Source: Pseudogymnoascus destructans
Lineage: Eukaryota > Ascomycota > Leotiomycetes > Thelebolales > Thelebolaceae
Direction: 5' to 3'
Assembly: GCF_001641265.1 (NCBI RefSeq)
Contig: NW_020167522.1
Span: 1,797,715 to 1,861,714 of the forward strand
DNA: 64,000 bases
Below, one piece after another: positions 11,029-22,181 of this stretch (position 1 is its first letter; the number at the start of each line of letters is the position of its first letter). Below the pieces are notes generated by a model, which saw only the letters and a program-made list of their open reading frames with translations, was not told where the DNA came from and made no database searches. Position numbers and translations under genes: made by a program.

Positions 11029-11789
11029 ACACTCTCTAAACTATAAGGGAGCTTAACTTTTAAATAGAGCACATTAAGAACTATATTGTACAACATTAGA
11101 ACAGCTCTCCTAGCTTAATTAATGATGCTATTAGCTGCCTTGTTAAAGGGGTAGAAATGATGATGCATTCTGCTATTCTACTCAAGGTAGAAGTTAAGGC
11201 TCTACAAGTAGCAAATGAACAGAAAAATAAGGAAGCGTAAGACGTGTATAATGCAAGGGGGAGCCTCTCTGTACAAGAGGGAGAGAATATCCTTTAGAGT
11301 ACTAAGGTTGATGCTTAAGTCCATATAGAGGTAGCAAGTAGGACTGCTTAGCAGGTGGGCTCTAAGGCCTAGCAACGGCACTATGGCTAATGTGAGAAGG
11401 TCGGACATAATACCCATAAGTGTGAGAGGCGCTAGGAATCAATTACAATTGAATAAGGGTCATCAAAAAGGGTGGTGTAGTAGTAGTTGTAGTAATAGTC
11501 AATTTTTTGCTGTTTTGGTTGACGACTCGCTTGTGTGGGCGACTCGTATGTGAAATACGTTATTTTAATGGGCATAATAAATTGAAATCTCCTTTTAACC
11601 CTCAGTAGCAGTTCTGTTTTACCTGCACAGGTTGTTTCTATACGATAACGACTAAACGGACAAAAAGACAAATAACCTCCCAAATAACGTGCGCTAAATG
11701 CTTGCAAACTCAAAGCAAATGGTATAGAAAGCATCGCCCAAATGAGACAAAAAATACATAGCCCGCACTGTCAACGCCAGTCGCAGTTT
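11029..11789. other. AT-rich intergenic DNA
   Basis: No gene is supported. The sequence is AT-rich with many in-frame stops and may include older degraded transposon sequence. The right part is the 3' flank of the large Sel1-like gene. The 130 bp between LTR C and the MITE look similar. Confidence 0.4.
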
Positions 11790-14700
11790 TCATGGCAATG
11801 CATTCAGCTCCTCTCTCTGCCTCAAGTACTTCTTGGCCAGTTCATCTCCGCCTTGTGAACTCAACTCCATCCAGTGATACGCCGCACACATGGTCGCTGG
11901 GTCACTCCGCTCTCGATCACCCTCTCCACCACCAGCATGCATTTCCATTACCTGGGCCTTGAACGTCTCTCTCGGTCTTGACAGAGGCAGCGTCGTCCTC
12001 TCCACTAGTTCTGGGTGTGTGAGATAGAAGATAGCAAGCTCGCGTTCCGCTGCTGGATCTCCTTCTTTTGCCGTTATAGTCCACATGCGAGCTGCATCTT
12101 GCATTCCATATTGCATGATCTCAGGTTCCGAATTCGAATCCACAGATCCACGCGAAGAATTTTGCGACTGTCCTGGGGCCATTGGCGCCGGGACAGGCTG
12201 GCGTGTGGACGTGTAATGTTGGACAATCTCGTCTGCAATATCGATCATAGTGCGGCATACATCTTGCTTCAACCCGAGGGCAGCCAGACCCGCATCCCAG
12301 AAAGCCTTCCCACGGTCGGTTTTATCAAGAACCGATGCAGGAATAAATGCCGCAATATATTGAAGGTCGCGGAATAAAGACTTGGGACGCATTCCGGCCT
12401 CGCGGAAAAGATCTTGAAGTACATCAACAATCATATTTGTAGTTGCAGGGGCCGGTGAAGTCATGGAACGGGACTCGGCTTTGCGCGCTGGTGGAGCTGG
12501 TTCGGCTTCATAGATGGCGTGCGAACGGCGTTCTTTGCAATTATCAATCGCCTCGCCGACATTGCTGGCCCGAGGAGTCACGAAACTTGGCTCACGGCTA
12601 TAGTCTGTTGGAAAGGTTGATGATCTCGGCGAACCCATGTATGAACCATGCTTCATTGCCTTTCGTCGAGGAATTGTCGTCAAAGAAGCAATAACCAGAT
12701 GCTCCAGCTCATATAATGCGTTCAGCTTAGAATATGGATTGGGGTGAACTGAGAACATAGTGAGGAGCTTGCGGAAAGCTGCCTTGTACGGGAAGTCTGT
12801 CGAAGTATTCTCTCTAATTTGTTGCCTCATGGAGGCCCCGGCGGATGCATCCAATGTTGCAGAGCTGTTAGTCCGAGAATGGTGAGAAGGCGTGGAGCTT
12901 CCATGGCTTAGTCGAGACGAATCCCGAGTAGCGATCTTCTCTGGGACTTCCGAAGATTCACTTGTTTGTGCCTCTTTGCTGTGAGCCGCTCTTAAGTCGC
13001 GGAAGCTTCTCTTCTTCTCAAGGCCACGCTTGCTCTTCCGTTTAGCCTTTCGGTCCTTGCGTGCTTTCCTATCCATGCACTCTTGTCCAAGGTCACCAGA
13101 GAACCACGAATCTGTCTCGCTTCCACGAGAGAATACCAGGCTTCCCAGATCACTAATCAGCAAAGCAGTAAGAGTCTGTTTCAACTCCATTAAGAAAGTC
13201 TGCTTCGTTGGGGCATTTGTAGTTTCGGCGCCAGCATCCATCACAGTGTCATTTGTTGTCGATGATGTCCCAGGACGGAAGCTTCTAACACTTGGCATCG
13301 GTGATCGTACCTGCTGGTTAAACGGCGACCAGAATGTTGTGGCCGTGTCAATAGCGAGAACTGGGCTCGCATGACCAAAATAGTCCTGAGAATCCATAAT
13401 GTCGCCGGAAACGCTCAATCTCGACGAACCCCATTTGCTCGAATCGAAGCTCTGTTGAGAACCGTTTTGCATGGACATCGATCGAAGATCACGGGGGCTT
13501 GCGCGAGCTGTGGCGTTGATATCCATGCCCCTTGAAGTTCGCTGGGAAGAGTCCGGATCAGTGCCATCGCCGGATATGCCGAGCCCGCCAAATCCATTCA
13601 GTACCAAGTCTCCCTTTTGCCTGCCAGTGTCTAGGTACCGCTTATCGCGGTAGAAAAGCTCACTGGACCACAGAACTGGCCCATCCATCAAGCTATCTCC
13701 CACCAATTTGCTGATGCAGCTATCAATCTCAAGACAGAATCGATGAATCCGTTCTTCTCCCTTGCAAAAGTTCTCGATACCAAACTGCGATAGCCATTTT
13801 GATGTTTTGTCAGACTGTTCGTCGGATAGCTTATTGGGACCACCGTGTTCGTCGGATGCTGCTAGGATGTCGAGGACTTGAGTCTCAGTCCTGACAAGGA
13901 AGTTGTTTGTTGTTGATGGCCGGTTAATATTACGCGCGCGCGAGGTCGCAGAGATTGGACGCTTATTATTCTTGGGCCTTGCCATCGCCCTGAGAGCAAG
14001 CGCCACGTTACGAGTACCATCATAAGCGGCCGAGTTTCTTACATCTGTGACGTACCACATCTTGTCTCGCAGCGCTCTGTAGCTCCTCGTCATTGCCTCT
14101 ATCATCGTGTCGTGCCGCTCCTGTAACTGCTTGAGCCAGACAAGCCAGGCATCGTATTCCTCAATGGCAGCTGCAGAACGTCGAATTGAGTCCCTCGGTC
14201 CGCGTGAAAAGATGTTCAGAAGTGAAACAAAGCCGTTTTGCCTTAGAGAAGAGGATGAAAGTGTATGCAACTGCTGCGTTGTCTTCCAGTAGAGGTGAGC
14301 ATTTACAAAGTCAGACTGTGCCTGGCATTGTTTCTCTGCTGCTTCTAGCATGTCTAGTAGAACGGATGAATTTGCGTCATTAGCCTCGTTATGTCGAGTC
14401 TTGTCATCCTGCTGGTCTTCCCTGATATCATCTGGGATTATAGGTGAAGTGAGTGTATGTGCCCTGTATGGATTTCTAGATTGTGCCTCCAGTCCGCGGG
14501 AGCTTTTCTTTCTATAAAGGCGATTCGCTTTCCGACCTTCTAAGATGTTTGCTCTGTTACTGAATGTTCTTGAATCGTTTGTATCGTCAATTGATCGGGG
14601 TATTTCATATTCGCCGACGAGTTTCAAAATCGAATCACGTAATTGATGATAGTCTTTGTCAAGGTCTGGTCTGGATCGTTGGGTGTCCGCATCGCTATCA

Positions 14701-17357
14701 CTGCTCGACGTCTCTTCTTCATCTTCCACCTCGTCTTCGTCATGGAGCATCTGGGTGGATAAATGTGTTCCATCTAATTCCATGAATAGAACGGTCCATT
14801 GTTCAGCGCAAGGGTGACATGATCCGGATACGATGTCCTGTCCCAAAGTATGTGACATCTCTCTGATTGCCTGTCTAAGGTGGTACCCTTCATCGTCAAA
14901 TTTCGGACCCTGGCTCATAGATGAGATAGAGGTGGACGAGAATCGGTGAGTGGCAATTGAGTTGTCATCAAGGAGAGGTTCTCGAGACGTTACGTCGCTG
15001 AAGATGGACGACTCACTCTCACTTACTATGGATGCTGTATCAAATCCCCGGGAAGTGGGAGCCATGGAAGGTGGCCTTGATATCACGGAGAATCCAGAGA
15101 TGGATGATGCCGCAGAAGGGAACCCGCCAAAATGAGACTCGCTAGCCGCGGATCCAGAAGTGGGACGCCGCTCGGGGAATAAGGCATTTACCATAGTTAC
15201 CAGATCAGAGGGGCTTATGACAAGATAAGGGCGAACCTCGGCAGTTTCTCTGAGTGAAGTGATTGACCTGGCAGGGAGCAACTTGGGGTTTGACCTGTAA
15301 ACCTTTGATGTTCGGAAACGGCCCATGATATTTTCGATGTGAACTTTGATGTCAGGCGGAGTGGCTGGTGATTGTTTCCTGAGCAGATGTTAATTTCCTT
15401 GCGACTATATACGAATGCAGGGGATTTACCATGTAAGGTCAACAACTAGTCTTCCGGCCCTCAAAGCCACTTCCTTTAGAATCCTCTGTCTTGCATATTC
15501 GGAGATATGGTATTCTGTCATCATCCCATGTGACTGCAGAACCGTTAGCTAAAACATACCGATAGATGGCTCCATGGAAAATACCTCGGGGTGAACAATA
15601 GCGTTAAGGAGAAAATCAAGAAACAGCCATTTGGACACGAGAAACCTCTTTGTGGCTCCGTGTTTTCTGGGATCCAGTTTCCGAAGGATTGCGTTACCTA
15701 GTTCAAGAACGCTCTCTGGGATCCCTTCAGCACCTGGGTCATCCACAATCTCAAAGAGTCCCTTAATGGCAGAATCAAAAAATTCCTCGGCAGCAATGGA
15801 GTCCTTGACATTCCTTGGTTCTCCATGGGCCCGGATACCAGATTGTCCCTCTGATTTCTCCACTATAAAGGCCCCGTCTTCTAGGGTTTTCATGAGATAC
15901 CACTCTAGATTGCTGCGGCCGGACCATTCTCTCATGGCAGTCCAAATGTTTAAAACGCTGCATATGAACGGGTCGATGGCGATTTTATTTTCGGTGCTGA
16001 TCAGTCTAGCACACACCATGGCCCATATCTCGGTTCGTCTCAGGTGCTCCGAGGAATCAGGGCCCGCCGAATTTGCAAAGCAAGTATGAATAAGAGCAGA
16101 CAAGGGGTCATGACGCTGGAAAGAGAGTAGACGCTCAACTGGAGAAGGGGAATGTGCAGAAGGCCGATTCAGGCTTGCAGCCTGTCCTCGAGGACGTGTG
16201 TGGAATGGCAGAACGGAATCGACGGGCTCCAATCCTTGGTGAAATACAGTCAATGCCGTCAGCTCAGACGGCGTTAGAGCGCATATGCGGGTAGCCAGGT
16301 ATTCAGGATTCGTTCGAATTTGAGTCAAAAAGTTGAGTAACGTATCACGGGTCTGAGTGGGAATCTCATGCATGAAAGTCCAGTAGGTTCCCGGCTCGTC
16401 TGGGCGACCATGGCCTGGTTGTCCAATATCCGGGTCCGGTTCCAACGCAGCAAATCTCCTGGTGGCATCGCAAGAATTGCTAACGTCATGTATTGCATTG
16501 TTAAGTGTGGCAAAGGTCTTTTTATCATCCGAGCGAAAGCTGTCGACCAGAGTCCGGTGGGCGAGTTCTCCGCAACGTGCCAGACGGGCGGAGAGGGCAG
16601 TGGACACCAATGATCTTTGTAGCCGGACGCGGGTTTGTCGGCGTTTTCGCTCTTGGTATGTAGAAAGCCTGACTAGGTGAGCAAGCTCTTCAAGTGTGGT
16701 AGAGTTAGCCTCTATAGCTGCATCTCGCATATCAATAGTCGTATATTGGGACACGTCTTCGAGCAGCGGCTTATGGAGTGTCGGAGGTGGCGATTTCGAA
16801 GTTTCTGAACTAGGAGTCTTGGTGGCATCTTCCTGTGCATTAGTATCACGTATCCCATGATCGGCAGGCTTTAAAAAGGATGCATATGGGCTCTGCCTTT
16901 CGGGCGCGTGTCGCGGGTTCGAAGATGGGGGCCGTGATGTTTGATTGACTGCATTCTTAGAATTAAACAAAGGTTCGCTTGTCGGTAGGGCTAGTAAAAG
17001 ATTCATTAGCTCGCTGCTCTCCTTCCGTTGACCATTCCGGTCCTCCAGTACATACAGGGAGAAGCGTGAGCTGGCCCAGGAAGGGAGGTGGACCGCTGCA
17101 TTTGGATCATCACTCCATCTGCGTGTTTTCTGGTCTAAGTCTCGAGCTTTCTCAGCTGCGAGACACCAGAAAGGGTAGGTAAAGGCAGGTAAATATATTT
17201 GTCGAGCGTGAAGTGAATCCAACCAGTGGTCGAGTTGACTGTGAGGCTGCTCAGCCTTCTCGTTGTCGTCGCTGGCACACGTCGGGGGTCAACAGCGGGG
17301 CGAATTCCAGCACCGATAAACCAATTGATAAGAGCTCCTCGTCGCCGTCCAAGTCAT
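11790..17357 (-). CDS. Large conserved fungal protein with Sel1-like C-terminus, possibly RasGAP-like
   Basis: I join three exons: 15585..17222 (upstream end uncertain), 15430..15533 and 11790..15378, with 51-bp introns (15534..15584 and 15379..15429). The joins are in frame and give a continuous helical segment (YHISEYARQRILKEVALRAG). An in-frame ATG is missing at the left of exon 1, so a small first exon is needed; ATG at 17357 is the best candidate, with its splice partner unresolved. The protein is about 1790 residues. The N-terminal ~600 residues form a helical domain with a segment (SKWLFLDFLLNAIVHPE) that resembles the end of RasGAP domains; I hold this weakly. The middle is Ser-rich and disordered with a basic patch (KDRKAKRKSKRGLEKKRSF). 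The C-terminus has two Sel1-like motifs (AARMWTITAKEGDPAAERELA and AAYHWMELSSQGGDELAKKYL), which usually mediate protein contacts. Confidence 0.7.
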
Positions 17358-17741
17358 GTTATATTAATACACCCAGGGTCCGGTCGCGCAGCAATTTCGA
17401 ACAAGGCTCAGCAAAATACGAGAAGAAGAAATATATCTCAAGGTTCGAGATGGTAATATATAGCAGCGCAACGCAACAGCGGAGCTAACATGGTGCAGAG
17501 CCAGCACAACTGCCAGCCGGACTCTGCAGATCACCCACAGTGGTGAGGAACTGGGCGTGGTGGCTCATGCTGGCCCACGTTGCCAGCATATCATCCCTCC
17601 CCAGAATATAAAGGGCCAATCAACATACGCCATGCGCCAGACATCGATGTGATGCACAGGCCACGATAACCAGGATTTCTTTGGCGACAGCGGCGGCCAA
17701 TACATATTGAATATGGATTGACAATACGAAGTTGACTTTTA

Positions 17742-17890
17742 CCAGCCTTTCCAGGCTTTACCAGCCTTTACCAGCCTTTACCAGCCTTTGCCAGGCTTTA
17801 CCAGGCTTTACCAGGCTTTACCAGCCTTTACCAGCCTTTACCAGGCTTTACCAGGCTTTACCAGCCTTTACCAGCCTTTACCAGCCTTTG
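17742..17890 (+). repeat. 10-bp minisatellite, unit CCAGCCTTTA / CCAGGCTTTA
   Basis: About 15 head-to-tail copies of a 10-bp unit with two main variants (CCAGCCTTTA and CCAGGCTTTA) in a non-random order: the variants occur in runs. Because 10 is not a multiple of 3, all frames read long Leu/Pro/Phe-rich ORFs that should not be taken as genes. Confidence 0.95.
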
Positions 17891-18193
17891 GATCTCTTTT
17901 CAGCCTGCGACAGATGCAAAATCTGACGAGGGTACCTACCTACCACCTGCCCTTACCATCAAGGGGGATGGAATACAAATTGCTTTGCTGGAACATGCAG
18001 ATATGCGGAAAGACAACGCTGGTGAGCAGCCAGACAGGAACAACGATGCTCGTACTGGCCATCTACAGGAGTGGCAATATTTACTTTGCCAGCTCATACC
18101 CAGCTCATATGTCGTTTCCTATGAACCTGTTGCCTTATCAAGCATTCAAGTGCTACCTCTACCTGTGCTATACGGAGGCAAAATGCAGGAGTA

Positions 18194-18314
18194 CCAGTCA
18201 CATCCCATAGTATGCACCGTTGTTGTTCATACCTCCCAGTCACATCCCATAGTATGCACCGCTGTTGTTCATACAGCCCAGTCACATCCCATAGTATGCA
18301 CCGCTGTTGTTCAT
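18194..18314 (+). repeat. 42-bp tandem triplication
   Basis: Three copies of a 42-bp unit starting CCAGTCACATCCCATAG at 18194, 18236 and 18278, differing at only a few bases (for example CCGTTG versus CCGCTG). As 42 is a multiple of 3, open frames persist on both strands. No function is evident. Confidence 0.93.
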
Positions 18315-19189
18315 CTTACTACAGGCGTCCTGTAGCATCTTCAGCTTTGTGCAAACAGCACCAGAAGCTGATTCAAACCGTTCTGCGACATCAAGACCAA
18401 CCCGATCGCAGTGCGCCCTCTGTACTTCTGGCGGCAAACACGAAGTAACCACCACATCACGAGATACGTGCCACAAATATCATCTCATCCTCCCTCCCTG
18501 ACCCAGCACTTGCTCGCTCGCTGCCCTTGTCATAGATGCGCTGGCCGCCAAAAGGGCCGCATAAGCATGGGCACAGTCAACGTCCAAGGTGTCAGATTCC
18601 CCTCCACAGACCATCATCTATTTTGACCAGAGAATAGTCGGAGAGTCAGGGAGGCACATAAAAAATAGCCGAAGAGAAATGCCAACGCATACTCGCCTGC
18701 ATATGAGACTAATGCAGACGCAACACCACCTCACCCGTCGTTTCCTACGCCGACCCCCCGCTAGACTGGCCAACAGCTTTATTCCATTGGGTACTCAAAG
18801 TTGGAGAGAAGGGATCATCATTTATTCTAGAGCATGTGACATGAGAACCTCCACTTCGCTATCCGTAGTTGTGCCACTAAAAAGTCTAAAGATGGACTAT
18901 GTATATCAATACTAACCATTGAAAGTAATAGAATGTGTATCGTTCTGTTCATTTATATGTGACTGGCCTAACGCTATATACAGTGCTCTACTCTAATCCA
19001 TGGTCCCTCCTCACACTTTTTAGGTGGCACCAGTAATCCATTGAAACAATTGAAACATGAGGCTCCAAATCCGTCAGGGTAGTTATAGCACACAACCAAC
19101 CAATCCTATTTCCCAGACCCTAAAACCCTTGTCCCTTAATTCTCACATCCGGGGTATGCGCCTTGCGGCATCAGTCGTGTAACATCTCT

Positions 19190-20833
19190 CTATTCTCGTC
19201 CAAACCTTACGTCGAAATACTTGATAACACTCATTACACTCGCTGCATCGATATCTGTCGCCTCGCGTCCGGGATACCGCGGCGGGGCAGTTGCTAATTT
19301 TGGCAGCCATTTACTAATCTCATCGCTCGCAGCCTCGAAGTTGCGGTGGCTAGCGAGTGTCTTATAGGTCTCTGCACAAGAGAGAGCTGGGCCGGGAAGC
19401 ACCGGTCTAGCCTTGCGAGGTTCTGGCCATGGTGGTGGTTGAGATGGTGTGTCTTTACAACATCCACCAGGACCGCCTTGGCCACAGCAGCCAGAGAACG
19501 ATGGGTTGGTGGCACGAATTGCGGCCAGAGAGCGGCAGAAGAGCCCGGATTTTGGGTCATCTTGGCACTGTTGACAAGTACCAGGTCCGTTTGCACATGA
19601 ATTAGAAGGATTGCTTGAAGATTTAGGCGGTGGTTCCAAAGATGATTGGATATGGTTTGGATAGAGCGAGGGTAGCTTGTAAGACTCCATAGCGTTGATA
19701 TCGCTGTCTGAAGGTGGCGGGGTAACTTCGCTCATTAGGGGTGGAAGGCGGTTCTCGTGCCCTAGCTCGCGGGCCGCGACTTCGGCAGCTTCGGCACATG
19801 CACAGTATGTGCTATCGTCACAGAAGCCACATGACTCTCCCGGTGGTGGGCGGGATGCTGTGCTGGCTGTTCCATAGTCTCGAGGTGGTGGCTCTGGAGC
19901 GTAGATGGGTTTGCTAGAGAACATGGCGGTGAAATCAATCTCTTGTGGAGTGTTATCTTCAATAGATAGTCGTGTCCGTTTGCTGTTTGTGTAAGGCGAC
20001 GAGTCGCGCGATCGCTTCACCTCAACCTCCATCGCACTGTCGGCGCTATTGGGGCCTTTCAATGTTTCCTCCAAACATTCGCAATGACTATCAATAGAAC
20101 ATCGTCCACATGTTGACGTAGCCATTACCATGACCTTCTCAACACAGGCACATCCACTGGTAGATGTGCAGTTACCACATCCAATAGGATCTGCATTCGC
20201 TGCTGGAGCTGGGTTTTGAAGTTGAGCTGACTCTGGTTTGAGATGAGACCTGTTTCGTCTCGGGGGTAGAACAACGGCATCTGTTCCAATTGCTCGTGCT
20301 CCCTTCCGTAAATAAATTAACTCGTTATTTAGAGCTGCCTTTTCTGCCCGCTCCGCTTCTAGCAGATCTTCTGCTCTGTGGTATTTCTGCTTCCACTCAA
20401 TAACTTCATTGAGCACCCTTTGCATGTCTGCTTCTAGCTTCGAAACATGACTTCTAGCGTCGTCCAGCTCGGCCTTCGTTTGTGCGTCTCGCTTGAGCCT
20501 TTCTTCCTCCGTCTCCTTCAGTTGTTCCTCGAGTTCACCGACTCTTGCCGCCCTCCTCTCTCTAAAAGCTCGTTGTGCAGCTCGGTTCTGCGCCTTCCGC
20601 TTCGTTGGTGGGGTATCTGTCGCGGGCTTCCTTCCCGGCTTTGGTCGTGGGGGTATGACCCATTCTCTTCTAGGTCCCAACGGCACAGGGCTATCACAGC
20701 TGTTCATAGGACTTCCCATTGCATTGGATGCCAGAGAGACAGGTTTGATCGCAAGAGTTGGCGGAGCAGGCGCCAGGTTTGCTGTCGAGCTGGTTGACGA
20801 CGGGGTGCTCATTGTGGAGTAAGGTGAAGCCAT
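19190..20833 (-). CDS. hapX: HapX bZIP iron-homeostasis regulator
   Basis: Transcription factor that binds the CCAAT-binding complex and, according to iron status, represses iron-consuming genes or activates uptake and vacuolar storage. The product is 547 residues, single exon. Seen in order: a CCAAT-complex binding (Hap4-like) motif RREWVIPPRPKPGRK (residues 55-69), a bZIP basic region (about 78-97, RKAQNRAAQRAFRERRAAR) and coiled coil to about 178. Then come cysteine-rich regions at 219-230 (CGNCTSTSGCAC), 242-253 (CGRCSIDSHCEC) and about 346-358 (CGFCDDSTYCAC), and a further Cys cluster (CCGQGGPGGCC) towards the C-terminus. These cysteines sense iron, probably through Fe-S clusters. The ATG at 20833 is used; an in-frame GTG upstream is not. 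GATA-type SreA-like sites lie in the region shared with cog2. Confidence 0.95.
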   Translation of the reverse strand: MASPYSTMSTPSSTSSTANLAPAPPTLAIKPVSLASNAMGSPMNSCDSPVPLGPRREWVIPPRPKPGRKPATDTPPTKRKAQNRAAQRAFRERRAARVGELEEQLKETEEERLKRDAQTKAELDDARSHVSKLEADMQRVLNEVIEWKQKYHRAEDLLEAERAEKAALNNELIYLRKGARAIGTDAVVLPPRRNRSHLKPESAQLQNPAPAANADPIGCGNCTSTSGCACVEKVMVMATSTCGRCSIDSHCECLEETLKGPNSADSAMEVEVKRSRDSSPYTNSKRTRLSIEDNTPQEIDFTAMFSSKPIYAPEPPPRDYGTASTASRPPPGESCGFCDDSTYCACAEAAEVAARELGHENRLPPLMSEVTPPPSDSDINAMESYKLPSLYPNHIQSSLEPPPKSSSNPSNSCANGPGTCQQCQDDPKSGLFCRSLAAIRATNPSFSGCCGQGGPGGCCKDTPSQPPPWPEPRKARPVLPGPALSCAETYKTLASHRNFEAASDEISKWLPKLATAPPRYPGREATDIDAASVMSVIKYFDVRFGRE

Positions 20834-21222
20834 TTTCTTGTTACAATCTAGTTCTCTGTGTTGCTTGTCATCCACAGTAGTTACCTGCAGCTATAGACTG
20901 CAGGAGTGCGGTGAGGTTGATATAAGGACGATGACTGTGTACGAACGTGCCACGAATGAGTGGGAGAGGCGGCCTTTATCGGATCAGATTAGATGTGATG
21001 ATCTGATAAAAACACTTCACACCCCTGCATCGCTAAGTTAGGGCCAATAGAAACGAGCGCTTGTGGGCCTTGTCACCGTTTTAGCGTTGCCAATGCCTTC
21101 ATCGGAATCTTGAGGGAGGACGACACGTGATTCTCATCAAAACACATGTACCAAAACCAATATACCAGTTCGAGATACTCAAAGCCCGGGAAGGAGGGAA
21201 TTTGGGAGATAAACCGGAAACC
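20834..21222. promoter_or_regulatory. Divergent hapX / cog2 promoter with GATA and CCAAT motifs
   Basis: 389 bp between two divergent starts. It holds ATCTGATAA at 21001..21009 and a second GATA motif, TTATCGGAT, at 20976..20984 (reverse ATCCGATAA). Two CCAAT boxes lie at 21044..21048 and 21090..21094. The siderophore regulator SreA binds ATCWGATAA and represses hapX under iron excess in Aspergillus, so these sites fit that circuit. This is inference from motif and position. Confidence 0.6.
21001..21009 (+). promoter_or_regulatory. Putative SreA (GATA factor) binding site
   Basis: ATCTGATAA is an exact match to the extended GATA consensus ATCWGATAA reported for SreA-type iron regulators. It lies 168 bp upstream of the hapX start codon, next to a weaker inverted copy at 20976..20984. 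Confidence 0.55.
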
Positions 21223-22104
21223 ATGAATGGCTTTTACTTTGGGGGTGACTCTGCAAGCGCCTCATCCGCAGACGACGAGGACAATCTACCATACCCAGAA
21301 GCTCTCCCGAGGAGTGACTTCTTGGTTCCCAACTTTGATGCATCCGACTACCTCTCCACCCTTGCAGACCGCCATCAAACCCTGGAGGACTTACGTACAG
21401 ATCTGAGAGAGCGTTCCCAAGCATTGTCCAAAGAGCTCCTCGACCTCGTCAATGTTAACTACGAGCAATTTCTAAGTCTTGGCTCGGACCTTCGTGGTGG
21501 AGAGGAGAAGGTTGAGGATGTGCGTGTGGGCCTCCTAGGTCTCAAGAGAGGATTTGAAGAAGTGAGGGGCAAGATAAAGGCTAAGGGCCAAGATGTTGAT
21601 GGCCTGCTCAGCGAGAAGTCACAGATCAACTGGGAGATCAGTACGGCAAGAACTATGCTGGAGCTCGATGCCACGTTAGAAGAACTGGAGGAGAATCTGA
21701 TGATGGGCTCTGTGGATAGACAGACTCGAGACGAGGTTTGGAGTGATAGCGAGGATGATGAGGATGAGGGTGGGCTCACCCTTGATATGGCCACAGGAGG
21801 CGCCAGCATCAGAAAGTTGCAGCGTCTTGTAAGAGATTACTGCCACGTCGTTCGTATGGCTCGAGCGGCTGGCCACGAAAATGCATTCGTTGCTACACAG
21901 CAGCAGCGGATAGGGAGAGTTAGGGGTGTCCTTCTTCTGGATCTTAATACGGCCCTAAAAGAAGCCAATGGGTCTGACGATTCTTCTCGAGCACGCCTGG
22001 TGAAAGTGATGGGCATTTATAGGGAGATGGATGAAGCTGCGGAGGCTGTGAAAGTACTGAATGGTTCCGAGTTCAGAAGAAAGCAACAGTTTGGGGACAC
22101 ATAG
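21223..22104 (+). CDS. cog2: Conserved oligomeric Golgi complex subunit 2
   Basis: Subunit of the COG tethering complex, lobe A, which guides retrograde vesicles within the Golgi. Single exon, 293 residues. The N-terminal segment (LPYPEALPRSDFLVPNFDAS, then DYLSTLADRHQTLEDLRTDL) is the conserved COG2 start, followed by a coiled-coil region (residues about 45-150) typical of this family. Filamentous-fungal COG2 proteins of this short size are usual; the C-terminal half of the animal protein is missing. The ATG at 21223 was preferred to the upstream in-frame ATG at 21127, since family similarity begins there. It diverges from hapX. Confidence 0.85.
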   Translation: MNGFYFGGDSASASSADDEDNLPYPEALPRSDFLVPNFDASDYLSTLADRHQTLEDLRTDLRERSQALSKELLDLVNVNYEQFLSLGSDLRGGEEKVEDVRVGLLGLKRGFEEVRGKIKAKGQDVDGLLSEKSQINWEISTARTMLELDATLEELEENLMMGSVDRQTRDEVWSDSEDDEDEGGLTLDMATGGASIRKLQRLVRDYCHVVRMARAAGHENAFVATQQQRIGRVRGVLLLDLNTALKEANGSDDSSRARLVKVMGIYREMDEAAEAVKVLNGSEFRRKQQFGDT

Positions 22105-22181
22105 CTCAGGCGTTTGAATTCTATACCCGGGGAAGGCAATGTGAATATTGTACTGTACAACTAAAAATACAAGCTATTGCT

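Larger units (their letters stand above)
17358..19189. other. 1.8-kb intergenic region with two minisatellites
   Basis: Between the large Sel1-like gene and hapX. It contains a 10-bp minisatellite (17742..17890) and a 42-bp triplicate (18194..18314), listed separately. Open frames through the repeats are by-products of the repeat units. No conserved protein or RNA gene was recognised. The right end is the hapX 3' UTR. Confidence 0.5.

Noticed and set aside
13030..13374. Plus-strand ORFs within large minus-strand genes (here and throughout)
   Set aside because: They mirror genes supported by domains on the other strand.
17732..17926. Leu/Pro/Phe-rich ORFs across the minisatellite
   Set aside because: They are produced by the 10-bp repeat in every frame and have no family features.
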